A stretch of 14,175 nt of DNA from Candidatus Poseidoniaceae archaeon (GTDB lineage Archaea > Thermoplasmatota > Poseidoniia > Poseidoniales > Poseidoniaceae), in assembly GCA_029250385.1 (NCBI GenBank), contig JAQXFJ010000065.1:1-14175 (forward strand). Direction: 5' to 3'. The first letter of the stretch is position 1. Every line of letters begins with the position of its first letter. The translations under genes and the position numbers were made by a program. The notes beneath the pieces are model-generated. The model was not told where the DNA came from. It saw only the letters and a program-made list of their open reading frames with translations, and did no database searches. Below, piece after piece: positions 7,116 through 14,175 of the stretch.

Positions 7116-8486
7116 ATGTTTGAGAAGATGTTTGTAGACCTCGGTAGAATGCCAGAACCGATCTCGATTGAGGAGTATATTGCAAGACAAAATCAACTAT
7201 ATTCGAATTTTGAACCATCTGACGTGTTAATTCTTTGCTCGTCTCCAGAAACGATTCATTCCAACGATGTGCATCATCCATACCGTACGCAAAGTAACCT
7301 GCTATATTTGACAGGGTGGACAGAACCAGAATCAGTAATGTGCGCCACTATGTCTTCAGGGACTTGGAAAACTCACCTTTTTGTTCAACCAAAGGATACA
7401 CTGAAGGAAATCTGGGAAGGGAGAAGGCCTGGTTTAGAGGGCGCAGAAAAAGATTGGCCTGTTGACCAAGCCCATTCCATTGTAGACGTTGAATCTACAT
7501 TGATTGATATGCTTTCAAACGCTAACCGAGTATTTCATAGAATGGGCGTTATGTCATCCATGGATGATTTAGTAGTTTCCTCGATAAAGAAACGTGACAG
7601 AGCTAGACAAAGACTCGGCACTGGTCCAATTTCAGTAGAGGATCCAAGTAACAAAATCGCTGAGATGCGTTTAATCAAATCTAATGCTGAGATTGAGCAA
7701 ATGAAATTTGCTTCCGATGTGTCTAGTTTGGCTCATATTGCCGCAATGCGTCATGGTGGTAAAAACGCCACTGAAAATCAATTGCAATCTGTGATTGAAG
7801 GATTTTTTCGATATGCTGGAACATCGGGTTGGTCATACCCATCTATTGTTGGGACTGGGGAAAATGCGACAATTCTCCATTACAAAGAAAATAATTCCCC
7901 ATGTACTAACGGCGATGTAGTTTTGATTGACGCTGGCGCAGAGTTTAGAGGCTATGCCGCAGATATCACCCGTTCTTGGCCTACTGACGGAACTTTTACA
8001 GAACCACAAAAAGAACTCTATCAGATTGTATTAGATGCACAAATTGCGGCGATAAACGAATGTGTGCCTGGAAATCCATATACCGCTCCACATGAAGCTG
8101 CAAGGAGAGTGTTGGCAGAAGGTTTGATTAAAATCGGAGTTATATCTCAAACTCTAGAGGAAGCATTAGATAGTAAATCTGGTCAATTAAAAGATTGGTA
8201 TATGCATAATACCAGTCATTGGATTGGTCTAGACGTTCATGATGTTGGAATATATTTGCCAAACGGTGAACCAAGAACTTTACAACCTGGAATGTGCTTG
8301 ACTATTGAACCTGGGTTATACTTTGGTGCATGGAGGCCAGATGTTGATTGCCCTGTGCGTTACTCAAATATTGGAATTAGAATAGAAGATGATATTTTAG
8401 TAGGGGAAACAGGTCCAATTGTATTAACTGAAAGGTGTCCTAAAACAATCACTGAAATAGAATCAATTGTTGGCAAATCCATCTAA
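7116..8486 (+). CDS. pepP: Xaa-Pro aminopeptidase (aminopeptidase P, family M24B)
   Basis: A cytosolic metallopeptidase that removes an N-terminal residue preceding proline, completing peptide degradation. The N-terminal half (about 8-150) is the aminopeptidase P N-domain with YRTQSNLLYLTGWTEPES. The C-terminal pita-bread domain carries all five metal ligands expected of the family: Asp272 and Asp283 (LIDAGAEFRGYAADITRSW), His368 (TSHWIGLDVHD), Glu399 (LTIEPG) and Glu424 (GIRIEDD). His255 of ILHYKEN and His375 match supporting active-site histidines. By recall, the sequence reads closely like bacterial PepP, and its 456 residues are slightly longer than the usual roughly 440. The ATG at 7116 follows GGTGGGAG (7105-7112 region), an acceptable ribosome binding site. 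The radical SAM gene begins immediately after its stop, so the two are probably one transcript, though no functional tie between them is evident. Confidence 0.95.
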   Translation: MFEKMFVDLGRMPEPISIEEYIARQNQLYSNFEPSDVLILCSSPETIHSNDVHHPYRTQSNLLYLTGWTEPESVMCATMSSGTWKTHLFVQPKDTLKEIWEGRRPGLEGAEKDWPVDQAHSIVDVESTLIDMLSNANRVFHRMGVMSSMDDLVVSSIKKRDRARQRLGTGPISVEDPSNKIAEMRLIKSNAEIEQMKFASDVSSLAHIAAMRHGGKNATENQLQSVIEGFFRYAGTSGWSYPSIVGTGENATILHYKENNSPCTNGDVVLIDAGAEFRGYAADITRSWPTDGTFTEPQKELYQIVLDAQIAAINECVPGNPYTAPHEAARRVLAEGLIKIGVISQTLEEALDSKSGQLKDWYMHNTSHWIGLDVHDVGIYLPNGEPRTLQPGMCLTIEPGLYFGAWRPDVDCPVRYSNIGIRIEDDILVGETGPIVLTERCPKTITEIESIVGKSI

Positions 8487-8495
8487 GTGGTCGCT

Positions 8496-9683
8496 ATGCT
8501 TTGGAAGTCTATTCTTCAACATCAACAAGGATGGTCCAAAGATGATAGTCCTTCGTTTAGGCTTACTGTTGATGAAGCTGCGGAATTATATGAAAATGCA
8601 CCGCTACATGAACTTACTTTTGCAGCAAACTTGAGGAGGCAACAAATATTCCCCAATGGTGTGGTGACTTATCTGGTTGATCGAAATATAAACTACACCA
8701 ATGTCTGTACGATTAATTGTCAGTTCTGCTCATTTTATCGACCTCCAGGTCATGAAGAAACTTACACTCAATCATACAGTGAGATTTCACAGAGAGTGAC
8801 AGAATTAGAACAAATTGGCGGATCCCGTATCTTGATGCAGGGTGGTGTAAATCCCTCGCTAGAGTTTGAATGGTACGAGTCTTTGATCAAGCATCTTGTA
8901 GAACACCATCCAACTATCGATTTAGATTGCTTTAGCCCGATAGAAATTGAAGGGATTGCCGAGGTTGCTAACTTATCAATTCATGAAGTTTTGACGAGAC
9001 TTAGTGACGCAGGGATGAATGGACTTCCCGGAGGTGGAGCCGAAATGTTAGTTGATGAAATAAGAACTGATATCTCACCAAAAAAAGGTTCTCCAGATAA
9101 TTGGCTTAACGTTATGGAAACAGCCCAATCTTTGGGAATGACTACAAGTGCAACTAATGTTTTTGGATTTGGTGAAACGTTACGTAATCGAGTGCAACAT
9201 ATGGATAGAATAAGAGAACTTCAAGATTCATCATTGAATAATTATGATAATGGATTCACTTCCTTCATCGCTTGGCCTGTACAACTCGAAACTAATACCT
9301 TCGGGAAACGAAATCGTGGTCAAAATAAGTATGTCTTAGGAGCTGGACCAACCGAATATATTCGACATATTGCAATTTCAAGGCTCTTTTTCGATAATAT
9401 CGATAACATACAAGCCTCTTGGCCTACAATGGGCTTAGGTATCGCCCAAATGGCTTTACTTGCAGGCGCCAACGACGCTGGATCCACTATGATGGAAGAG
9501 AACGTCGTTTCGGCCTCAGGTACCACTAAATTATCCGCATCTGAAATTGAATTACAAAATACAATAATACGTTCTGGATTTATACCTTCTAAGCGTGATA
9601 GTAAATACAATCATTTACCCACTTTAATCAATGATAATAATATCAAAGAATATCCTTCTCCAATACCGTCCCAAGTCACTTGA
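8496..9683 (+). CDS. mqnC: Dehypoxanthine futalosine cyclase-like radical SAM enzyme
   Basis: A radical SAM enzyme of the MqnC/MqnE/CofG/CofH group. MqnC cyclises dehypoxanthine futalosine in the futalosine route to menaquinone. The cluster motif CxxxCxxC is in NYTNVCTINCQFCSFYRPPG (Cys71, 75, 78 from the ATG). Further matches to MqnC are GGSRILMQGGVNPSLEFEWYE, the LPGGGAEML turn, FTSFIAWPVQLETNT, DNIQASWPTMG and GANDAGSTMMEENVVSASG. The WP-Q-NT and STMMEENVV forms favour MqnC over CofH, which makes the F420 chromophore and is the main alternative. Length of 395 residues is a little over the usual 360-380, with an unusual polar C-terminal tail. An in-frame GTG at 8487 touches the pepP stop; I prefer the ATG at 8496 with GTGGTC as a weak ribosome binding site. 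No other mqn gene is in the window. Confidence 0.85.
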   Translation: MLWKSILQHQQGWSKDDSPSFRLTVDEAAELYENAPLHELTFAANLRRQQIFPNGVVTYLVDRNINYTNVCTINCQFCSFYRPPGHEETYTQSYSEISQRVTELEQIGGSRILMQGGVNPSLEFEWYESLIKHLVEHHPTIDLDCFSPIEIEGIAEVANLSIHEVLTRLSDAGMNGLPGGGAEMLVDEIRTDISPKKGSPDNWLNVMETAQSLGMTTSATNVFGFGETLRNRVQHMDRIRELQDSSLNNYDNGFTSFIAWPVQLETNTFGKRNRGQNKYVLGAGPTEYIRHIAISRLFFDNIDNIQASWPTMGLGIAQMALLAGANDAGSTMMEENVVSASGTTKLSASEIELQNTIIRSGFIPSKRDSKYNHLPTLINDNNIKEYPSPIPSQVT

Positions 9684-9697
9684 TTCAACTAAGTGAC
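9675..9697. terminator. Inverted repeat across the convergent gene ends
   Basis: GTCACTT at 9675-9681 and AAGTGAC at 9691-9697 form a perfect 7-bp stem around a nine-base loop. The loop side contains both stop codons, TGA at 9681-9683 on plus and the minus-strand TGA read at 9685-9687, one base apart. The position suits a bidirectional transcription end or an RNA-processing hairpin. No long T-run follows on either strand, which archaeal terminators usually have, so the role is inferred. Confidence 0.35.
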
Positions 9698-10839
9698 ATT
9701 GGATGGTTTGTTTCGGTACGTCCGCTATTAACGGTTGCAGTTGTTTCTGTGTAGTTAGAAGAGTGTTTTACTTTCAGGGGCTGTACCCATAGTAGTTCTG
9801 ATTGATTTTCTCTTTCAATTACCACAATTAATTCCCAATGAATCCTTATTAGCGAAGAAAATATTGTGCCAGGCCATTTACCGCTTGGTGGTGAAATAGT
9901 AGTTGAGTAATTATCCAAAGGGATTATTTCCGACTGATTCATTATACGCATCGGTTTCAAAAACAATCCCCCTTTTATCTCATTGTTATGCATTGGTAAA
10001 TCTTCTCCACCGCCAGTTCCATCATCAAGGTCAACAGTCCAATGGTGAGGTAATTCTGTGGTCAATCCAGGAGCAGGTTGTCCGTTGGCATCACGACCTA
10101 AAATTTCCATAAGTCTATCTCTGCGAGGCGGTAATACACCAACACGCCATAACACGTGTTTCTTCCCCCAAGTTTCATGCTCTTCTGGAAATTTAATATC
10201 AACGACTAAACTTTCTCCAGATGTTGTGTCAGAATGAAATGTTATTTTTGGTTCCGGTGGCGGTGATGCGAGAAAGTTCCTTTGTTTGATTAAATCAGAG
10301 AAGTTAGCTCCTACTCTCATTATTATTGGAACAAACAAAATGGGTACAACTATCACGGCTAGTAGTGGATAATCAAGTAGTCCAAATCTAACTCTTCCTG
10401 TGCCAAAACTAGGGATTCCCCACATACTCAATACCGGTTCAAAAAATAAATAAGATAAGGCAATCAATAGAATAATAACTGAAAAGTTCATTATTTTTCT
10501 AGCTTGGGTATGTATCACATTAGGAGTCAAATACCAACCAGTTCTCTGTTTGTGAACTACTGAATCTTTCGGGACTGCTTCATTCATTTCCTGATTATGT
10601 GCTTTATCTAATTTTAGTGTCTTACCTTGATAGATGTATCTTCGCTCAACTAACCAAGATTTTTTATCCCCAATTCTAAATGGCGGTGGCATATTTGCAA
10701 CTATCTTATCTGCTTCTTCTCTGGTAATTTGACCGGATATCTCTGTTCTCGCTACACCTATTGGTAATAATTCTGGTTGGAATCTATAACTTTCAAAAGG
10801 CGGATATCTTATCCGTTCCTCGAGTAGTAAGTCGTCCAT
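9685..10839 (-). CDS. Unrecognised two-helix membrane protein, 384 residues
   Basis: I do not recognise a family. From the ATG at 10839 the protein has a hydrophilic, proline-containing N-terminal region (1-115), a first membrane helix at about 117-134 (MNFSVIILLIALSYLFF), a short loop, a second helix at about 157-175 (YPLLAVIVVPILFVPIIMR), and a C-terminal region of about 200 residues. Basic residues (HTQARK before helix 1, RVG and KQR after helix 2) suggest both ends are cytosolic. The C-terminal part looks beta-rich, with a late strand run IRIHWELIVVIERENQSELLW that resembles beta-sandwich proteins of the arrestin kind, by eye only. An in-frame GTG at 10848 touches the reductase stop codon but lies in GTGACTC, a better fit to a ribosome binding site. 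The tight spacing implies co-transcription and perhaps translational coupling with the upstream prenyl reductase. Confidence 0.8.
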   Translation of the reverse strand: MDDLLLEERIRYPPFESYRFQPELLPIGVARTEISGQITREEADKIVANMPPPFRIGDKKSWLVERRYIYQGKTLKLDKAHNQEMNEAVPKDSVVHKQRTGWYLTPNVIHTQARKIMNFSVIILLIALSYLFFEPVLSMWGIPSFGTGRVRFGLLDYPLLAVIVVPILFVPIIMRVGANFSDLIKQRNFLASPPPEPKITFHSDTTSGESLVVDIKFPEEHETWGKKHVLWRVGVLPPRRDRLMEILGRDANGQPAPGLTTELPHHWTVDLDDGTGGGEDLPMHNNEIKGGLFLKPMRIMNQSEIIPLDNYSTTISPPSGKWPGTIFSSLIRIHWELIVVIERENQSELLWVQPLKVKHSSNYTETTATVNSGRTETNHPMSLS

Positions 10840-10852
10840 TTGAGTCACTCAA
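10840..10852. repeat. Palindrome joining the reductase stop to the membrane protein start
   Basis: TTGAGTCACTCAA is a perfect dyad with six-base arms around one central base. It contains the reductase stop codon (10849-10851) and ends exactly where the minus-strand ATG (10839-10837) begins. It also contains the GTGA that could serve as ribosome binding site. It may simply be the overlap of a stop and a binding site, or a small hairpin affecting coupled translation. Confidence 0.45.
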
Positions 10853-12075
10853 CTAAATATTAACTTCATTCCAGCTTTTAGCGCCATTTTTCTAAACGCA
10901 GGTACCTTTCTCAGCAAAGCCATTCCCAGTGGGACTGGTTTTTCTATGTCACCAATTTGATTAATTAAATTAATAATCTCTGGTTTGGCAAACTGTTCAA
11001 AGTTATTGTCTAAGTCGACATCCTCACAGTCACTGACTAACAAATTACGTAGTGCTCTCGCTCTATTTTGATCTTTTTTCATCTTCTCAAAATGTGATTT
11101 AGCAATATGTTTTATGTTAGATTCCGTCAAATTATTAGAATCAATTGCCAATGATAATTTATCTGCAATCCCATTTATTTGTTCAAACCCGGGGCCAATG
11201 CCACCACCTGTAGTAGGTTTAGCCATTCCAGCAGCATCTCCAAGTAGTAATACTCGATTTTTATACGGCTTTTTTACCATGCCACTAGGGACTGGGCCGC
11301 AATATCTAGCGGTTTCCTTGATATCTGCAAATCTATCTTTCCATAATGGATGGTTGAGTAGTGAGTGGTAACATTCTTCAATACTTTTACCGTCTAATCG
11401 TTCTGCTGTAGACCACAATCCAATTCTACAACTATCGTTGCCTGATGGTATCACCCAAGCAAAGAAACCGGGGGCAATCGCAGATCCTGAATACATTTCT
11501 AACCAACGTTTACGATTTTTGTAACCAACTACTTCAGTTTGAAATCCAATCATCAATTCTTTTGGTTTCCCCATCTTAAAATGTCTACGAGTCCATGAGT
11601 GAGCGCCATCGCAACCGATCAAAAGTTTAGTCTTGATTTCAGTCTCTACACCATCTTTTGATAATTTAACAATTACACAATCATCATTTGCTTCAGCATT
11701 AATAGGTTTCGAATTTAGCCAAAGTGTGGCGCCAGATAACATTGATTGTTTTACTACTCCTTCATCAAACAGTTTCCTACAAACCACGTATGTTCTTACT
11801 TTGCCACTAGTTCCAACGGGCACCAATGTCCCAGACGGTCCATGGATTAAGGCGCCATCAACTTCTTCTAGAATTGTATCAAATAGTCCAACTTGCTTCA
11901 TTGCGTTGGGAGTTACTAGGCCTGCACACTGAAATGGTCTGCCAATTTCAGAATGCTCTTCCAATAATAAAACACGTTGGCCTCTTTGAGCAAGTAGGTT
12001 GGCAGCATGCCCGCCAACAGGTCCAGCACCAACGATTACTACATCCCAGTCTGTGCTCGACTGACCATCGTCCAT
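10849..12075 (-). CDS. Geranylgeranyl reductase family FAD-dependent oxidoreductase
   Basis: A flavoprotein that most likely hydrogenates isoprenoid double bonds. In archaea such enzymes saturate the geranylgeranyl chains of ether lipids, and relatives act on quinone or chlorophyll side chains. The FAD-binding Rossmann start is DVVIVGAGPVGGHAA (GxGxxG at 16-21) with acidic LLLEEH at the end of the second strand. FQCAGLVTP places Cys50 where family members carry a conserved cysteine near the flavin. GCDGAHSWTRR (154-164) and LLLGDAAGMAKPTTGGGI (277-293) are the other flavin-binding motifs, the last with the family's typical P-TGGG. At 408 residues it is near the usual length. There is no signal peptide; its basic amphipathic tail could touch the membrane. 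It probably has its own promoter and is followed without a gap by the membrane protein gene. The alternative is another para-hydroxybenzoate hydroxylase-fold oxidoreductase. Confidence 0.88.
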   Translation of the reverse strand: MDDGQSSTDWDVVIVGAGPVGGHAANLLAQRGQRVLLLEEHSEIGRPFQCAGLVTPNAMKQVGLFDTILEEVDGALIHGPSGTLVPVGTSGKVRTYVVCRKLFDEGVVKQSMLSGATLWLNSKPINAEANDDCVIVKLSKDGVETEIKTKLLIGCDGAHSWTRRHFKMGKPKELMIGFQTEVVGYKNRKRWLEMYSGSAIAPGFFAWVIPSGNDSCRIGLWSTAERLDGKSIEECYHSLLNHPLWKDRFADIKETARYCGPVPSGMVKKPYKNRVLLLGDAAGMAKPTTGGGIGPGFEQINGIADKLSLAIDSNNLTESNIKHIAKSHFEKMKKDQNRARALRNLLVSDCEDVDLDNNFEQFAKPEIINLINQIGDIEKPVPLGMALLRKVPAFRKMALKAGMKLIFS

Positions 12076-12098
12076 GTACTTGTGTGAAATCCGGTGCG

Positions 12099-12105
12099 TT
12101 TTATT
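12099..12105 (-). promoter_or_regulatory. TATA-like box for a leaderless reductase transcript
   Basis: On the minus strand AATAAAA lies 24-30 bases before the A of the reductase ATG (12075), the usual distance of an archaeal TATA box from the transcription start. No Shine-Dalgarno match precedes this ATG, so a leaderless message is consistent. It sits in the 56-base gap after the topoisomerase stop. Inferred from position and composition only. Confidence 0.35.
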
Positions 12106-12131
12106 GTTGTGGATTAAACTTAGCCAATCAA

Positions 12132-14175
12132 TTACTTTTTAGCAAATTTATAACCAACCGACTGATTTTTCTTTAAGTAAAGGATTGCGGTAAAGTTTTT
12201 GTTGGTTTTCTTTGAGATAAAATCATCGTATGGCCCAATTTCGCCTTTTTCAACAAGTATTTTTGCTTCTTCCCTGGTTATTTCGCGCTTGGACATTTCT
12301 CTAGCGATCTGAATTTTGCAATCTGTTCCATTTGTTGCAGGTTGGAAAAAGGTTGATGTTTCAATAATTTCGACCTTACTTTTAGGGCAGATTGCGACTA
12401 CGCCCTCTGTAACTGGAAATTTCTTTGCATTTGCTGCTGCCTCTCTAGGGGGAAATTCGAACTTGACGCGGTTGCCATCAAGGGTCAAAAATGCACTAAA
12501 TGGTCTACCTTTCTTTGACGTAAAGTCTTCCAACAATATAGACTTGCCCTTGGTCAAAATAACCTTCGCTTCTTCTTCTGTGATTTTTCTTTTACACATT
12601 TCATGAGAGATGCCTCTGAATTTACACTCTTGATTATCACAGGCATACATTGTGGAATTGATCCTGATTGTTCCATGGCTACAAGTTGGGCAAGCACACA
12701 GCTCTGCGTCCTCTTCTGATGATGTGGATTCCCCACCACCGATGAATTCAACTGTTCCAGTCTCTAACATTTTGATGCTGGCTGTATAAGGTTCACCACT
12801 TCTGTTGAAGAAGCCATGTAAATCATTGATAGATTTTTGCTCTAAAAGTCTAGCAGCAGTTTTTCGATCAAACCATCTACCACTGGAATTTTTCCAAAAG
12901 ACAAAATCACATCCAGTATCTCTGCCGGTATTTTCACAGCAGATGTAAGATAACACGGTTTCTTTTAATGTACTTTCACAAATAGGACATGGCGCGATTG
13001 TTTCGACATCTTTGAATAGTTCATTTCTGTCATGATTTTTTATTTTTTGAACCATTTCATTAGCAATTTTAAACACGAGTTCCATATATTCTTTACGAGA
13101 ATAATCACCAAACTGTACTGAAGAAAGTTTAGCCTCCATATCACCTGTTAATTCAGGCGAAGTAATCCATTCCACAGGAATTGCTCTAAGTAATAATATC
13201 AATTTTATTCCACCAGGCGTAGCTCGTAAACTACCTGAACGTGCTCTTTGAATGAAGTTACGTGAAATTAGTTTCTCAATTGTCTCCGCTCTTGTCGCCG
13301 GTGTTCCTAGGCCCTTGCCCTTCATGGCTTCTGCCATCTCATCGTCATCGATGCTTCGTCCAGCATTTTCCATTAATGACAATAATTTCGCTTCTTTCAG
13401 TCTATTTGTAGGTTTAGTAAATTCTTCTTTGAATTTATGGGATTCAATATCCGTTTCAGCAGGGTTGGAAGGTAATTTATTCCATTTTTCTGGAATCGAA
13501 TTACTCTTTGGTTTAACTTCTCTCCATCCTGGAGTCTTTAAAATTCTAACTTCTTTAACAAAATCATTTTCTGCTTTAGTTGTTGTTCTAGTCTGAACAT
13601 CCCAAATCGCTTCTGAGTGGAATGAGGCAAGGAATTGGCGACAAATTAGTTCATACAGCCTTCGTGCATCATTACTAAGGTTGCCTTGTGGTAGTTTACC
13701 AGTTGGAATTATTGCGTAATGGTCGGAAACTTTGGCATTGTTAAAGTTCCTAGATACATTTTTCAAGCCATTCTTGGTTAATCTTTCACTATGAGCAGAC
13801 AAAAACTCTTGAGCACCAAGTTGTTTGATCGTTTTACTAATTGATTCCATCATATCTTCTGGAAGGTGTCTAGAATCAGTACGTGGATATGTGGTTAATT
13901 TATGTGTATCGTATAATTCCTGAGCAACAGATAGTGTTCTTCTTGATGTCCAAGACCAAGTGCTATTTGCCTCACGTTGTAGAGTTGTTAAATCAAAATT
14001 TAATGGTGGGTTTTCTTTTGAATCTCGATGTTTTTGTGTTGTAATATAACTACCGGCATCGGAAATTAATTTCTCGAGCATCTTTTTCTCTGTTTCTAAG
14101 GTGATTCGATGAGCTTTGGTTAATGGATTTTCTTTGTCTTCGACATTGTTTCGTCGCTCCCATCTAGCAGTCCAA
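12132..14175 (-). CDS. DNA topoisomerase type IA (topoisomerase I/III), 5'-truncated by window edge
   Basis: A type IA topoisomerase that passes one DNA strand through a transient nick. The frame stays open to the right edge; reading back from the Met codon at 14081 gives 31 more residues including FTARWERR-like WTARWERR, so the N-terminal Toprim domain is missing. Numbering from that Met, the active-site tyrosine is Tyr65 in TYPRTDSRHLP, with Arg67 beside it. DHYAIIPTG (120-128) and KGLGTPATRAETIEKL (256-271) are further family motifs. After the core come zinc-type cysteines (CPIC 365-368, CC 381-382, C391; C462, C464, C467, C481, C486). About three C-terminal repeats follow, each with an (I)T-EEAK-L---G helix and an F-A-L-L-hairpin (about 401-447, 497-545, 599-647). 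The last unit has lost most cysteines. This repeated tail is characteristic of bacterial topoisomerases. It stops 56 bases before the reductase start. Confidence 0.93.
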   Translation of the reverse strand, partial: WTARWERRNNVEDKENPLTKAHRITLETEKKMLEKLISDAGSYITTQKHRDSKENPPLNFDLTTLQREANSTWSWTSRRTLSVAQELYDTHKLTTYPRTDSRHLPEDMMESISKTIKQLGAQEFLSAHSERLTKNGLKNVSRNFNNAKVSDHYAIIPTGKLPQGNLSNDARRLYELICRQFLASFHSEAIWDVQTRTTTKAENDFVKEVRILKTPGWREVKPKSNSIPEKWNKLPSNPAETDIESHKFKEEFTKPTNRLKEAKLLSLMENAGRSIDDDEMAEAMKGKGLGTPATRAETIEKLISRNFIQRARSGSLRATPGGIKLILLLRAIPVEWITSPELTGDMEAKLSSVQFGDYSRKEYMELVFKIANEMVQKIKNHDRNELFKDVETIAPCPICESTLKETVLSYICCENTGRDTGCDFVFWKNSSGRWFDRKTAARLLEQKSINDLHGFFNRSGEPYTASIKMLETGTVEFIGGGESTSSEEDAELCACPTCSHGTIRINSTMYACDNQECKFRGISHEMCKRKITEEEAKVILTKGKSILLEDFTSKKGRPFSAFLTLDGNRVKFEFPPREAAANAKKFPVTEGVVAICPKSKVEIIETSTFFQPATNGTDCKIQIAREMSKREITREEAKILVEKGEIGPYDDFISKKTNKNFTAILYLKKNQSVGYKFAKK

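Noticed and set aside
8496..9683. Calling the radical SAM protein CofH (F420 synthesis)
   Set aside because: The WPVQLETNT and GANDAGSTMMEENVV segments resemble MqnC more than CofH, though a tree would be needed to close the question.
11114..12176. Plus-strand open frames opposite the reductase
   Set aside because: The opposite strand encodes clear flavin-binding motifs throughout; these frames have no recognisable features or start signals.
13252..13596. 114-codon plus-strand frame opposite the topoisomerase
   Set aside because: It lies opposite conserved topoisomerase core motifs, so it is a shadow frame.
12132..14175. Reverse gyrase
   Set aside because: No helicase-like sequence is visible and the tail consists of zinc and repeat modules typical of topoisomerase I/III; the missing N-terminus prevents full exclusion, but the tail argues strongly against it.

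Overview
The window looks like a stretch of an AT-rich euryarchaeal chromosome, most plausibly a planktonic Marine Group II (Poseidoniales, Thermoplasmatota) relative. This assignment is an inference. It rests on a geranylgeranyl reductase of the archaeal lipid type, large secreted proteins built from calcium-binding DxDxDG (thrombospondin type 3) repeats and PKD domains, GTGA-type ribosome binding sites with archaeal TATA-like boxes at plausible spacings, and bacterial-looking housekeeping genes (PepP-type aminopeptidase, MqnC-like radical SAM enzyme, type IA topoisomerase with bacterial-type C-terminal repeats). No rRNA or other marker gene is present to fix the lineage.

Layout. The plus strand carries six genes from 2 to 9683: a 5'-truncated serine hydroxymethyltransferase (glyA); an unrecognised 358-residue protein 9 bases downstream; a very large secreted calcium-binding repeat protein (about 1,068 residues); a secreted, C-terminally membrane-anchored PKD/Ig-like protein; a Xaa-Pro aminopeptidase; and an MqnC-like radical SAM cyclase placed directly behind it. 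The minus strand carries three genes from 14175 down to 9685: a 5'-truncated type IA topoisomerase, a geranylgeranyl reductase family flavoprotein, and an unrecognised two-helix membrane protein whose start abuts the reductase stop. The two blocks converge at 9683/9685 with a single base between the stop codons, and a perfect 7-bp inverted repeat spans the junction.

How they may work together. The two surface proteins (2339-7073) are neighbours, both exported, and both made of extracellular adhesion-type modules. They may form a cell-surface pair, one very acidic and calcium-loaded, the other anchored in the membrane. MqnC belongs to futalosine-route menaquinone synthesis. The neighbouring prenyl reductase could saturate archaeal lipids or a quinone side chain, and the sequence does not decide between these. 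The membrane protein is probably co-transcribed with the reductase. The remaining genes are ordinary metabolism and DNA maintenance.

No tRNA, rRNA, CRISPR array, insertion sequence or integrase was recognised. No gene-free stretch exceeds 300 bases; the longest is the 72-base gap before the repeat protein, which holds two tandem inverted repeats and a TATA-like box. The most notable unexplained items are a lipoyl/barrel-sandwich-like insert inside the calcium-repeat protein, its seven neighbouring cysteine pairs, a CxC plus histidine-rich patch in the PKD protein, and two unrecognised proteins.
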